A stretch of 64,000 nt of DNA from Sinorhizobium garamanticum. GTDB lineage: Bacteria; Pseudomonadota; Alphaproteobacteria; Rhizobiales; Rhizobiaceae. The notes under the pieces were generated by a model. It was not told where the DNA came from. It did no database searches and saw only the letters and a program-made list of their open reading frames with translations. Shown here one piece after another: positions 28,928-38,221 of the stretch. Position 1 is the first letter of the stretch; each line of letters starts with the position of its first letter. Both the position numbers and the translations under genes were made by a program. Location of the stretch: positions 744,001 through 808,000 of the forward strand of contig NZ_CP120373.1 in the NCBI RefSeq assembly GCF_029892065.1, in the 5' to 3' direction.

Positions 28928-28943
28928 TGTTTCCCCAGGAACA
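28928..28943. promoter_or_regulatory. Clr-type operator box
   Basis: TGTTTCCCCAGGAACA is a 16-bp interrupted palindrome with TGTTTC and GGAACA half-sites separated by four bases. This matches the cAMP-receptor type consensus known for S. meliloti Clr (HGTYHC-N4-GRWACA, from memory). It lies between two divergent genes, 155 bp from the FecR start and 52 bp from the SEL1 start. Confidence 0.75.
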
Positions 28944-28994
28944 GGTCCCGCGCCGTGACCACACTAGCATCAGTTCGCAAAGAGGGAGACCATC

Positions 28995-29855
28995 ATGGGC
29001 AACCGGATCAATCAACGCATTCGCATCGCCAATTTCCTGCTACTGGCGGCGATCATGCTCCTTTCGTTTGCTGCGATCGCGCTGCCCGCGGCGCGTGCCG
29101 GCGATCTGACCGCCGCCGAACAATGCGACCGGGAAGCGGGCAGCGAATTCGACCTGGAGCGGAACAGGTCGTTCCCGACCGTTTCCACGGAAGACATCCG
29201 CATTGGCATCGCGCTCTCCGCCTGCCGCGAAGCCTATAACCAGAACGGCGATGCGCGCACACAATTCCAACTCGCGCGTGTCCTCGACAAAGCCGGGCAG
29301 AAAATCCAGTCGCGCCGCATCCTCGAGGAAGCCGCGCGCAACGGTCATGCGCTGGCCATGGTGAATTACGGCGCCCTGCTTGCCGAGGCGGGCGAAGCGG
29401 CAACGGCGTTTGACCTCTACCAGCGAGCGGCGGCAGCCGGTAACATCCTCGCCGCCTACAATCTCGGTGTCGCCTATCGCGACGGTGTCGGCACCGCCGC
29501 TGACGGCGCGCTTGCAGTCCGCTGGTTCGAGCGGGCGTCGCTCGCCGGCGACGATGTCGCTGCCTTCAACCTGGCGGTGATGCTGGACGAAGGCAAGGCG
29601 GTGCCCGAAGACAATCTCGAGGCCGCAAAATTCTACGGTCTCGCCGCCGAGCGCGGCAATGTCGACGCGATGATCAACCTGGGGCTGATGTTCGAAAGCG
29701 GCGAAGGCGTGCGGCGCAATCCTGTCGCCGCACAGGAACTGTTCAGGCAGGCAGCGGATCGGGGCGATCCGCTTGGCCAGCAAAAGCTCGACCCGATTGC
29801 CACGGGCAGCATTTTACATACCGCCATGCTGGCAAAGATGGACCGGCCCAAATGA
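28995..29855 (+). CDS. SEL1-repeat periplasmic protein
   Basis: A 286-aa protein with a signal peptide (MGNRINQRIRIANFLLLAAIM and following, cleavage near residue 36, AARA). A block of SEL1 tetratricopeptide-like repeats runs from about residue 75 to 275, visible as GVAYRDGVGTAADGALAVRW and AAERGNVDAMINLGLMFESG. Such repeats mediate protein-protein contacts. The ATG follows GGGAGACCATC. It shares the divergent control region holding the Clr box with the FecR gene, so it may belong to the cAMP regulon. The partner is unknown. Confidence 0.82.
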   Translation: MGNRINQRIRIANFLLLAAIMLLSFAAIALPAARAGDLTAAEQCDREAGSEFDLERNRSFPTVSTEDIRIGIALSACREAYNQNGDARTQFQLARVLDKAGQKIQSRRILEEAARNGHALAMVNYGALLAEAGEAATAFDLYQRAAAAGNILAAYNLGVAYRDGVGTAADGALAVRWFERASLAGDDVAAFNLAVMLDEGKAVPEDNLEAAKFYGLAAERGNVDAMINLGLMFESGEGVRRNPVAAQELFRQAADRGDPLGQQKLDPIATGSILHTAMLAKMDRPK

Positions 29856-29903
29856 ACACGCCATCTCCGCGCGGTTGGTTGGAATCAGCCGCGCGATCGG
29901 GTC

Positions 29904-30938
29904 TCAACGGATCTCGCCCGCCTGCGGCCCCCAGGTATCGGTCAGCGCAAAACCTTCGGCGAGCGGATCGAACGGATCGAGCGCCAGCTGATGCAGGCCG
30001 AAGGTCCAGCCCCGACCAGAGATGGTCGGAATGATTGCCGGTCGTCCGGCGACCGTCGTCACGCCCTCGAGTCCCACCTCGAATTCCGAGCCGATGATCG
30101 ACCGGGATTTCAGCACGTCGCCCGGCTTGACGTGGCCACGCGCATGGAGCGTCGCAAGATTGGCCGAACTGCCGGTGCCGCAAGGAGAGCGGTCGACGCG
30201 GCCCGGCCACATCGTCGTGCAGGTGCGAACCGTGCCATCCGCCTCGGTGTCCCGGAACATCACATAGGCGACGCCGCTGATTTCGGGGATTTCCGGATGG
30301 ACGACCGGGATCGTGCGGTTGACGAGATCCTTGAGCAGCATGCCCGCCTCGACAAGCCGCCGCGCATTCGCCTTTTCGATCGTCGTGCCGATCTGACGGA
30401 CATCGACCAGCGCATAGAAAATACCGCCGAAGCAGAGATCGAGCTTGATGCGACCCCATTCCGGCGTTTCGATTTCGACGTCCAGTTCCTGCACGAAGGA
30501 CGGCACCATGGTGAGCTTCACCCTTTCGCACCGTCCGTCGCGGCAGGTGGCCGTCGCCTTGACGAGGCCGGCAGCCGTGTCGAGCATCACCACGGTCTCA
30601 GGCTCCTTCATCTCGATCATGCCGGATTCGAGCAGGGCCGTCGTCACGCAGATCGAATTGGAGCCGGACATGGCGTGGGCCTGATCCGCCTGCAGGATGA
30701 TGAAGCCGGCATCGGCCTCGGGGCGCTTTGCTGGCACGAGCAGGTTGACCGAGCCGATCGATCCGGAACGTGGTTCAAGGCAGAGGAAGCGACGCAGGCT
30801 GTCGTCGACCGTGTTGATGTGGTTCAACTGCTCGGCGATCGAGTTGCCCGGGATTTTCGGCACGCCGCCGATCGCCACCTTGCCGATTTCGCCCTCGCAA
30901 TGAACGTCCAGCAACTGGATCGTGCGCTTCCATCTCAT
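29904..30938 (-). CDS. Proline-racemase-family enzyme (hydroxyproline epimerase or dehydratase)
   Basis: A 344-aa cofactor-independent proline racemase-family protein. The second catalytic position is C253 in DRSPCGTGS; the first is S91 in MSGSNSI rather than cysteine. Family members with Cys/Cys are proline racemases or 4-hydroxyproline epimerases, and Thr/Cys members dehydrate trans-3-hydroxyproline. A Ser/Cys pair occurs in a subset, so the reaction cannot be fixed from the sequence. GGAGATAGGTC precedes the ATG. putA lies downstream on the other strand, consistent with proline or hydroxyproline use. It overlaps nothing and lies inside the cAMP cluster. Confidence 0.85.
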   Translation of the reverse strand: MRWKRTIQLLDVHCEGEIGKVAIGGVPKIPGNSIAEQLNHINTVDDSLRRFLCLEPRSGSIGSVNLLVPAKRPEADAGFIILQADQAHAMSGSNSICVTTALLESGMIEMKEPETVVMLDTAAGLVKATATCRDGRCERVKLTMVPSFVQELDVEIETPEWGRIKLDLCFGGIFYALVDVRQIGTTIEKANARRLVEAGMLLKDLVNRTIPVVHPEIPEISGVAYVMFRDTEADGTVRTCTTMWPGRVDRSPCGTGSSANLATLHARGHVKPGDVLKSRSIIGSEFEVGLEGVTTVAGRPAIIPTISGRGWTFGLHQLALDPFDPLAEGFALTDTWGPQAGEIR

Positions 30939-31003
30939 GACCTATCTCCGGATATCGCGTCTTCCCGCCGTTCACCGAAACTCGACCAGGCCCGGCGGCT
31001 CAC

Positions 31004-31015
31004 CTGATATATCAG
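31004..31015. promoter_or_regulatory. Perfect palindrome upstream of the racemase-family gene
   Basis: CTGATATATCAG is a perfect 12-bp palindrome 65 bp upstream of the racemase-family start codon. It has the size and AT-core of GntR-type operators, but no GntR gene is present in the window. Its role is inferred. Confidence 0.4.
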
Positions 31016-31173
31016 ACAGCGGCGATGCATACATGGTTCATTGGCCTGCCGCAATATGGGCGGTCTCGACAAGCGCATCCCACCTCGCCCGCTGTCCATT
31101 CACCCAAAGTTGCCGCTTGACGGTCATGCCCCGGCGCGGGAGCGTGAAAGCGCGGCATATCACCGGAATGAGC

Positions 31174-31980
31174 ATGACGAAGTTTATCATCTTCACCGAC
31201 CTGCACATGGTTCCCGAAGGTGTGGCGATCATCGGGCTCGACCCCTATCGGCGGCTCGCTAGCGGGATCGCTCACGTCAACCGCTACCATGCCGATGCGG
31301 ATCGGGTGATTTTTGCCGGAGACCTCACCCACGGGGCTGACCGCCCGTCCTACGAGCGCCTGAAGGCACTCCTTGGTGAACTCGTTCCGCCGGCGGCGAT
31401 GATGATCGGCAATCACGACAGACGCGAGGTTTTCCTCGATGTTTTTCCCGCCGCAGGGACCGACGAGAACGGCTTCGTCCAGCAGGTGATCGATTTTGCC
31501 GACTGTCGCGCCGTGCTGCTCGACACCCTGTTCGCGCCGCCTTACGACTATCCCGTGAGCCACGCCGGGCATCTTTGCCAGCTGCGTCTTGCCTGGCTCG
31601 ATCGGCAACTCGCCGAGGCGGGCGGCCGGCCGGTGCTGATCTTCATGCACCACCCTCCGCATGTGACCGGCTTCACGAGTATCGACATGATCCGCCTGAT
31701 CAACGGCGAGGAATTCTACGCGCTCGCGAAACGCCACGGCAATGTGCGCCACATCTTCGCCGGTCATGTTCATCGCACGATCAGCGGCTCCAGCCGCGGC
31801 ATTCCCTTCTCGATTTTCAAGAGCCCGGTTCATCAACAGCCGATGCCCTTCGATACACCGGACCCTTCGCTCTCCGTCGATGAACCGGCCGCCTATGGCA
31901 TCATCCTGGTTACCGATGACGGCGTGCTCGTCCACACGGAAGACTACGAAATTGCCCGGCGCGACGCGGCAATGGCGTGA
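31174..31980 (+). CDS. spdA: Class III cyclic nucleotide phosphodiesterase, SpdA-like
   Basis: A 268-aa calcineurin-like phosphoesterase with the full metal-site set: FTDLH (D9, H11), GDLTHG, GNHDRR, MHHPPH and GHVHR. This pattern is typical of CpdA/GpdQ-like phosphodiesterases. By motif and by position in the clr-cyaD1 locus it corresponds to the S. meliloti spdA gene, whose product cleaves 2',3'-cAMP. Two ATGs (31168 and 31174) are possible; the second is used because CCGGA is spaced better. Alternatively it could be a glycerophosphodiesterase. It ends 40 bp before the YkgJ-like gene. Confidence 0.82.
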   Translation: MTKFIIFTDLHMVPEGVAIIGLDPYRRLASGIAHVNRYHADADRVIFAGDLTHGADRPSYERLKALLGELVPPAAMMIGNHDRREVFLDVFPAAGTDENGFVQQVIDFADCRAVLLDTLFAPPYDYPVSHAGHLCQLRLAWLDRQLAEAGGRPVLIFMHHPPHVTGFTSIDMIRLINGEEFYALAKRHGNVRHIFAGHVHRTISGSSRGIPFSIFKSPVHQQPMPFDTPDPSLSVDEPAAYGIILVTDDGVLVHTEDYEIARRDAAMA

Positions 31981-32020
31981 CAGCCATTTCGACGACACTG
32001 CCTTCGTGTTAGGCTGGGCC

Positions 32021-32335
32021 ATGAGCCATTCCATTTCATCCAGCCAGGATTTCGACTGTCAAAGCTGCGGCGCCTGTTGTGCCTATTCGGCCGATTGGCC
32101 GCGCTTTTCACTGGAGACAGACGAGGAACTCGATCGCATTCCGGCGGAATATGTCGCTGCCGACCTTGGCGGCATGCGTTGCGAGAACGATCGATGCACG
32201 GCGCTCGACGGCACGCTCGGCCGCTTCGTCGCCTGCAAGATCTATGCGTTGCGACCGATCGTGTGCCGGACGTGCATGCCGGGCGACGACGAATGTCTGA
32301 TCGCGCGCGCACGCCATTTCGGTGCTGCCGCCTGA
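32021..32335 (+). CDS. YkgJ-family cysteine-cluster protein
   Basis: A 104-aa protein rich in cysteines: FDCQSCGACCAYS at the N-terminus, MRCENDRC in the middle and PIVCRTCMPGDDEC near the end. This CxxCxxCC plus CxxC layout is that of the YkgJ family, proposed to bind zinc or an iron-sulfur cluster. No membrane helix is present, so it is cytoplasmic. It may be co-transcribed with the phosphodiesterase gene upstream. The function is unknown. Confidence 0.8.
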   Translation: MSHSISSSQDFDCQSCGACCAYSADWPRFSLETDEELDRIPAEYVAADLGGMRCENDRCTALDGTLGRFVACKIYALRPIVCRTCMPGDDECLIARARHFGAAA

Positions 32336-32443
32336 CTACAGCGCCGCGCGTCTTAATCAGACGCGCAAAGGACGCTGTAGCACTTTGAATTGCTGCGTGT
32401 TTTTATCCTTAAATCGGCTACGATTTAAGGAAACATGCAGTAG
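32336..32443 (+). repeat. RIME-type mosaic element, full-length copy
   Basis: A complete 108-bp copy: CTACAGCGCCGCGCGTC...GACGCTGTAG hairpin, CACTTTGAATTGCTGCGTG spacer, and a second palindrome centred on AAATCGGCTACGATTT, ending AAACATGCAGTAG. It lies directly after the YkgJ-like gene and upstream of putA, with its first hairpin 1-2 bp after the stop. Confidence 0.92.
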
Positions 32444-32625
32444 GGATCATCCGGCACTGGCGGAGACACTCCGCATGTTCCGCAGTTTGCTGGCACATCG
32501 GTAGCGAAACATTCCGAGAATGCCGAAAATTGCCGGATGGATTTTCGGCGGCGCCAAGCATATTTTCTGCCCACGAAATCAGAGGCGCCAAGCGCCTGTT
32601 ACCGCTCCGTGGAGGACCGCGTTCG

Positions 32626-35600
32626 ATGAGCCAGACCAAGCTTCAAAAATCCCCCCCAGCAACGGACGCTGCGCCAGCGCCCTTTGCCGACTTCGCGCCA
32701 CCGATCCGGCCGCAAACCACGCTCCGCCAGGCGATCACGGCCGCCTATCGCCGTCCTGAAACGGAATGTCTGCCAGCGCTCATCGAGGCGGCGACGCTGC
32801 CCAAAGAAACCCGCGATGCCGCCGCCAAAACCGCGCGCAAGCTGATCGAGGCGCTCCGTGCCAAGCATAAGGGCTCGGGCGTCGAGGGGCTCGTGCACGA
32901 GTATTCGCTGTCGAGCCAGGAAGGCGTGGCGCTCATGTGCCTTGCGGAAGCGCTGCTGCGCATCCCCGATACGGCGACCCGCGATGCGCTGATCCGCGAC
33001 AAGATCGCCGACGGCGACTGGAAGGCGCATCTCGGCGGCGGACGCTCGCTCTTCGTCAATGCCGCGACCTGGGGCCTCGTCGTCACAGGCAAGCTGACCT
33101 CCACCGTCAACGACCGCAGCCTTGCTGCGGCGCTGTCGCGGCTTATCGCCCGCTGTGGCGAACCGGTGATCCGCCGCGGCGTCGACATGGCGATGCGGAT
33201 GATGGGCGAGCAGTTCGTCACCGGCGAGACGATTGACGAGGCGCTGCGCCGTGCGCGGGCGCTTGAACAGAAGGGCTTCCGCTACTCCTACGACATGCTC
33301 GGCGAAGCGGCGACCACGGCGGCCGATGCGGAGCGCTATTACAAGGACTACGAAACCGCGATCCACGCCATCGGCAAGGCTTCGGCCGGACGCGGCATCT
33401 ACGAGGGCCCCGGCATCTCGATCAAGCTCTCGGCGCTCCACCCGCGCTATTCGCGCGCGCAGGCCTCCCGCGTCATCGGCGAATTGCTGCCGAAGGTGAA
33501 GGCGCTCGCGCTCATCGCCAAGAAATACGACATCGGCCTCAACATCGATGCCGAGGAAGCGGACCGGCTGGAGCTGTCGCTCGATCTCCTCGAAGAACTC
33601 TGCCTCGACGCCGGCCTTTCCGGCTGGAACGGCATGGGCTTCGTCGTGCAGGCCTACGGCAAGCGCTGCCCCTTCGTTCTGGATTTCATCATCGACCTCG
33701 CGCGCCGCTCGGGCCGGCGCATCATGGTGCGTCTCGTCAAGGGCGCCTATTGGGATGCGGAGATCAAGCGCGCGCAGATTGACGGGCTTGAGGATTTCCC
33801 TGTCTTCACGCGCAAGATCTATACTGACGTTTGCTACATCGCCTGCGCCCGCAAGCTGCTTTCGGCGACAGACGTGATCTTCCCACAGTTTGCCACCCAC
33901 AACGCACAGACGCTCGCCACCATCTACCACATGGCCGGCAAGGATTTTCAGGTCGGCAAATACGAGTTCCAGTGCCTGCACGGCATGGGCGAGCCGCTCT
34001 ATGACGAGGTCATCGGCCGCGGCAATCTCGACCGTCCGTGCCGTATCTACGCGCCGGTCGGCACGCATGAGACGCTGCTTGCCTATCTCGTCCGCCGTCT
34101 GCTCGAAAACGGCGCAAACTCCTCCTTCGTCAACCGCATCGCCGACCCGAAAGTCTCCGTCGCCGAACTCACCGCCGATCCCGTCGAAATCGTCCGTTCC
34201 ATGCCGATGGTCGGAGCGAAGCACGACCAGATCGCCTTGCCGGCGAAGATCTTCGGCGAGACACGCACCAATTCCGCCGGCGTCGATCTCTCGAATGAAG
34301 CCAACCTCGCGTCGCTGACGGAAGCACTGAAGGCGAGCGCCGCGACCGCCTGGACCTCCGTGCCGCAGCTTGCGACCGGCGCGGCCTCGGGCGAAACGCG
34401 CCCGGTCGTCAACCCCGGCGACCACCGCGACATCGTCGGCTCGGTGACGGAAACGTCGGACGCGGATGCCAAGCGCGCGGCCCGCCTCGCCCTCGAGGCT
34501 GCCGAAGCGTGGGCCGCCGTTCTTCCGACCGAAAGGGCCGCCTGCCTCGACCGCGCGGCCGACCTGATGCAGGCGCGCATGCCAACGCTCCTCGGGCTGA
34601 TCGCCCGCGAGGCCGGCAAGTCACTGCCGAACGCGATCGCAGAGGTGCGCGAGGCAATCGACTTCCTGCGCTATTACGCCGAACAGACCCGCCGCACCCT
34701 CGGTCCGGCCCACAGGCCGCTCGGCCCGATCGTCTGCATCAGCCCCTGGAACTTCCCGCTGGCGATCTTCACCGGCCAGATCGCCGCCGCGCTCGTCGCG
34801 GGTAACCCCGTGCTCGCCAAACCGGCCGAGGAGACGCCGTTGATTGCCGCCGAAGGCGTGCGCCTTCTGCACGAGGCGGGCATTCCGGCCAATGTGCTGC
34901 AGTTCCTGCCCGGCGACGGTCGTGTCGGCGCGGCGCTGGTCGCGGCACCGGAGATCGCAGGCGTGATGTTCACCGGCTCGACCGAAGTCGCGCGGCTCAT
35001 TCAGGCGCAACTCGCCGACCGGCTTTCGCCTGCAGGACGGCCGATCCCACTGATCGCCGAGACCGGCGGGCAGAACGCGATGATCGTCGATTCCTCGGCG
35101 CTTGCCGAACAGGTGGTCGGCGACGTGATCGCATCGGCCTTCGACAGCGCCGGCCAGCGCTGCTCGGCGCTGCGCGTGCTCTGCCTGCAGGAGGACGTCG
35201 CCGATCGCACGCTCGCCATGCTGAAGGGGGCGCTGCACGAATTGAACATCGGCCGCACCGACCGCCTTTCCGTCGATGTCGGCCCGGTCATCACTGCAGA
35301 GGCGAAGGGCATCATCGAAAAGCACATCGAGACGATGCGCGGGCTTGGCCGCAAGGTGGAGCAGATCGGTCTTGACGCCGAGACGGATCAGGGCACCTTC
35401 GTGCCGCCGACAATTATCGAGCTTCAGAAACTCTCCGACCTCAAGCGTGAGGTTTTCGGGCCGGTGCTGCACGTGATCCGTTACCGCCGCGATGATCTCG
35501 ACCGGCTGGTCGATGACATCAACGCCACCGGCTACGGCCTGACCTTCGGCCTCCATACGCGCCTCGACGAGACGATCGCGCATGTGACCAGCCGCGTGAA

Positions 35601-36333
35601 GGCCGGCAACCTCTATGTGAACCGCAATATCATCGGCGCCGTCGTCGGCGTGCAACCCTTCGGCGGACGCGGCCTCTCCGGCACCGGACCCAAGGCGGGC
35701 GGACCGCTCTATCTCGGCCGCCTCGTGACGACCGCGCCGGTGCCGCCGCAGCACAGCTCGGTTCATACGGACCCTGCCCTCTTCGACTTCGCCAAATGGC
35801 TCGACGGCCGCGGCGCGAGAGCCGAAGCGGAAGCGGCGCGCAACGCGGGCAGCAGTTCGGCACTCGGGCTCGAGCTGGAGCTGCCGGGCCCGGTCGGCGA
35901 GCGCAATCTCTATGCGCTCCACCCGCGCGGCCGGATCCTGCTCGTGCCTGAGACCGAGACGGGTCTCTACCATCAGCTCGCCGCCGCGCTCGCGACCGGC
36001 AACAGCGTCGTCATCGACGCCGCCTCCGGCCTGCAGCCTTCGCTCAAGGACCTGCCCCAGAGCGTCGCCGCCCGTCTTTCCTGGTCGAAGGACTGGGCCG
36101 CGGACGGACCCTTCGCCGGTGCCCTCGTCGAGGGCGACGCCGAGCGCATCCGCGTCGTCAACAAGGCGATCGCCGCCCTGCCCGGCCCGCTGGTGCTTGT
36201 CCAGGCCGCGTCGAAGGAAGAGATCGCCCGCAACCCCGACGCCTATTGCCTCAACTGGCTCCTGGAAGAGATTTCAACGTCGATCAACACCGCAGCGGCC
36301 GGCGGCAACGCCAGCCTGATGGCGATCGGCTAA
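32626..36333 (+). CDS. putA: Bifunctional proline dehydrogenase / P5C dehydrogenase
   Basis: A 1235-aa PutA converting proline to glutamate. The alpha and barrel parts of proline dehydrogenase span about residues 60-500, with RYSYDMLGEAA, YWDAEIKRAQ and RIYAPVGTHE. The aldehyde dehydrogenase spans about 610-1060, with IAETGGQNAM and catalytic C846 in DSAGQRCSALRVL. An extra C-terminal domain (about 1080-1235) is typical of type B PutA. The N-terminal ribbon-helix-helix of trifunctional PutA is not seen. The start at 32626 is backed by GGAGGACCGCG. The long PutA gene stands alone between the RIME element and yigZ. Confidence 0.96.
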   Translation: MSQTKLQKSPPATDAAPAPFADFAPPIRPQTTLRQAITAAYRRPETECLPALIEAATLPKETRDAAAKTARKLIEALRAKHKGSGVEGLVHEYSLSSQEGVALMCLAEALLRIPDTATRDALIRDKIADGDWKAHLGGGRSLFVNAATWGLVVTGKLTSTVNDRSLAAALSRLIARCGEPVIRRGVDMAMRMMGEQFVTGETIDEALRRARALEQKGFRYSYDMLGEAATTAADAERYYKDYETAIHAIGKASAGRGIYEGPGISIKLSALHPRYSRAQASRVIGELLPKVKALALIAKKYDIGLNIDAEEADRLELSLDLLEELCLDAGLSGWNGMGFVVQAYGKRCPFVLDFIIDLARRSGRRIMVRLVKGAYWDAEIKRAQIDGLEDFPVFTRKIYTDVCYIACARKLLSATDVIFPQFATHNAQTLATIYHMAGKDFQVGKYEFQCLHGMGEPLYDEVIGRGNLDRPCRIYAPVGTHETLLAYLVRRLLENGANSSFVNRIADPKVSVAELTADPVEIVRSMPMVGAKHDQIALPAKIFGETRTNSAGVDLSNEANLASLTEALKASAATAWTSVPQLATGAASGETRPVVNPGDHRDIVGSVTETSDADAKRAARLALEAAEAWAAVLPTERAACLDRAADLMQARMPTLLGLIAREAGKSLPNAIAEVREAIDFLRYYAEQTRRTLGPAHRPLGPIVCISPWNFPLAIFTGQIAAALVAGNPVLAKPAEETPLIAAEGVRLLHEAGIPANVLQFLPGDGRVGAALVAAPEIAGVMFTGSTEVARLIQAQLADRLSPAGRPIPLIAETGGQNAMIVDSSALAEQVVGDVIASAFDSAGQRCSALRVLCLQEDVADRTLAMLKGALHELNIGRTDRLSVDVGPVITAEAKGIIEKHIETMRGLGRKVEQIGLDAETDQGTFVPPTIIELQKLSDLKREVFGPVLHVIRYRRDDLDRLVDDINATGYGLTFGLHTRLDETIAHVTSRVKAGNLYVNRNIIGAVVGVQPFGGRGLSGTGPKAGGPLYLGRLVTTAPVPPQHSSVHTDPALFDFAKWLDGRGARAEAEAARNAGSSSALGLELELPGPVGERNLYALHPRGRILLVPETETGLYHQLAAALATGNSVVIDAASGLQPSLKDLPQSVAARLSWSKDWAADGPFAGALVEGDAERIRVVNKAIAALPGPLVLVQAASKEEIARNPDAYCLNWLLEEISTSINTAAAGGNASLMAIG

Positions 36334-36351
36334 GGGCGCCTCACCCTGAAT

Positions 36352-36463
36352 TTGCCCCTCACCCTAGCCCTCTCCCGGCTCGCGGGGAGAGGGGACTGAG
36401 GGGTCTCGGCTTGTCCCTTCTCCCCGCGAGCGGGGAGAAGGCGCCGGCAGGCGGATGAGGGGC
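36352..36463. repeat. Rhizobial GC-rich intergenic palindromic repeat
   Basis: Begins GCCCCTCACCC and ends GGATGAGGGGC, the inverted order of the 13826-13937 copy. It includes TTCTCCCCGCGAGCGGGGAGAA, a perfect hairpin. It lies just after putA and may end transcription there. Confidence 0.75.
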
Positions 36464-36538
36464 CCCCATCGCCCGAGCATACCTGCTGGCGCACCCTTCC
36501 CCAATCCGCTATCACCGCCAGAAAAACGGAAGCAGCGG

Positions 36539-37123
36539 ATGTTCACGCTCCAGCGCATCGAAACTTCGACACAGGAAATCAAGAAAAGCCGGTTCCTGGC
36601 GATCGCCGGCCCGATCGAGGACGAACAATCGGCAAAGGCCTTTCTCGCGGCGCATTCCGACGCGACCGCCAATCATAATTGCTGGGCCTGGCGCATCGGC
36701 CAGAGCTATCGGTTCAGCGACGACGGCGAGCCGAGCGGCACGGCGGGCAAGCCGATCCTTGCGGCGATCGACGGCCAATCGCTCGATCGGGTCGCGGTCG
36801 TCGTCACCCGATGGTTCGGCGGTGTCCTGCTCGGAAGCGGCGGGCTGATCCGCGCTTACGGCGGCACTGCGGCACTCTGTCTGAGAGCCGCTGAAAAGGT
36901 GGAACTCGTCGACACGCAGCGCGCCACGATCGCCTGCGACTTTACCGATCTTGCCCTAATCAAGGCGCGTCTGACGGCCCGCGGCGTAGCGCTCACCGGA
37001 GAAGCATTCACGGGTACAGGGGCGGTCCTGACAGCCGAGATGCGGCGGGACATCGCGGCGGAGGTCGTTGCACTCGTCACCGATCTCAGTCGCGGCAAGG
37101 CGACCGTCTCGCTCGAAGACTGA
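36539..37123 (+). CDS. YigZ/IMPACT-family protein
   Basis: A 194-aa protein of the YigZ/IMPACT family. The core NHNCWAWRIGQSYRFSDDGE and PSGTAGKPIL motifs are present, along with RWFGGVLLGSGGLIRAYGGT. The C-terminal small domain has the RAM/DUF1949 type fold. In bacteria the family is of uncertain role, possibly binding RNA or ribosomes; in yeast the relative inhibits Gcn2. There is a weak ribosome site. It is followed by the aldo-keto reductase gene after 62 bp. Confidence 0.88.
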   Translation: MFTLQRIETSTQEIKKSRFLAIAGPIEDEQSAKAFLAAHSDATANHNCWAWRIGQSYRFSDDGEPSGTAGKPILAAIDGQSLDRVAVVVTRWFGGVLLGSGGLIRAYGGTAALCLRAAEKVELVDTQRATIACDFTDLALIKARLTARGVALTGEAFTGTGAVLTAEMRRDIAAEVVALVTDLSRGKATVSLED

Positions 37124-37185
37124 ACTTCCATGCGAAACACAACCAGCATAGAAGTCACGCCGACGCAGAACACGACGAGGACAAA

Positions 37186-38172
37186 ATGAAAACGCGAGTT
37201 TTGGGACGAACGGGTGCAACGATCTCGGAAATCGGCTTTGGCGCCTGGCAGATCGGCGGTGCCTGGGGCGACGTCAGCGAAGAAGACGGCAAGCGCGCGC
37301 TTCATGCCGCGCTCGACAGCGGCGTCACCTTCATCGACACGGCCGACGTCTATGGCGACGGGCGTTCGGAAAAGATCATCGCGGCGGTGCTGAAGGAGCG
37401 CGGCGGCGAAAAGCCCTTCGTTGCCACCAAGGCCGGCCGCCGGCTCAATCCGCATGTCGCCGACGGCTATACGGCCGCCAATATCGAGGCCTTCTTCGAC
37501 CGCAGCCTGAAGAACCTCGGCGTCGAAACACTCGATCTCGTGCAGCTGCATTGCCCGCCGACGGATGTTTATTATCGTCCGGATGTTTTCGAGGCGCTCG
37601 ATCGGCTGGTGGCCAAGGGCAAGATCCGCCACTACGGCGTTTCCGTCGAAAAGGTCGAGGAGGCGCTGAAGGCGATCGAATATCCGGGCGTCGCCACGGT
37701 TCAGATCATCTACAACATCTTCCGTCAGCGCGCTCAGCAATTGTTCTTCGCCGAGGCGCGGAAGAAGAATGTCGGCGTCGTCGTGCGTGTTCCGCTCGCC
37801 TCAGGCCTGCTGACGGGCAAGATCGGCAAGGACACGGTCTTTGCGGCTGACGACCACCGCAATTTCAACCGCCACGGCGAGGCGTTCGATGTCGGTGAAA
37901 CCTTCGCCGGCGTGCCTTTCGACATCGCGCTCGAAGCGGTGGAAGAGTTGCGCGCGCTGGTGCCGGCCAATGTGGCGATGGCCCAGTTCGCGCTTCGCTG
38001 GATCCTCGAGCAACCGGCCGTTTCCGTCGTTATCCCTGGCGCCCGCAACGAGGCGCAGGCGCAGTCGAACGCCGCGGCAAGCGCACTCCCGGCACCAGAC
38101 AACGCGACCATGGCGGCGATTGCCGCACTTTACGAGCGGCTGATCAAGGTTCATGTTCATCACAGATGGTAG
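37186..38172 (+). CDS. Aldo/keto reductase
   Basis: A 328-aa NAD(P)H-linked reductase of the aldo-keto family. The tetrad is visible: D and Y in FIDTADVYGDGRSE, K in VATKAGRR, and H in LVQLHCPPT. LGRTGATISEIGFGAWQIGG is the usual start. PGARNEAQAQSNAAA near the C-terminus fits cofactor binding. The substrate is unknown. GACGAGG lies before the ATG. Confidence 0.9.
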   Translation: MKTRVLGRTGATISEIGFGAWQIGGAWGDVSEEDGKRALHAALDSGVTFIDTADVYGDGRSEKIIAAVLKERGGEKPFVATKAGRRLNPHVADGYTAANIEAFFDRSLKNLGVETLDLVQLHCPPTDVYYRPDVFEALDRLVAKGKIRHYGVSVEKVEEALKAIEYPGVATVQIIYNIFRQRAQQLFFAEARKKNVGVVVRVPLASGLLTGKIGKDTVFAADDHRNFNRHGEAFDVGETFAGVPFDIALEAVEELRALVPANVAMAQFALRWILEQPAVSVVIPGARNEAQAQSNAAASALPAPDNATMAAIAALYERLIKVHVHHRW

Positions 38173-38221
38173 GAGACCGGCGCTCCGCGGAAGACGCGTG
38201 AGCGTGGGGAGGAAGGCACCA

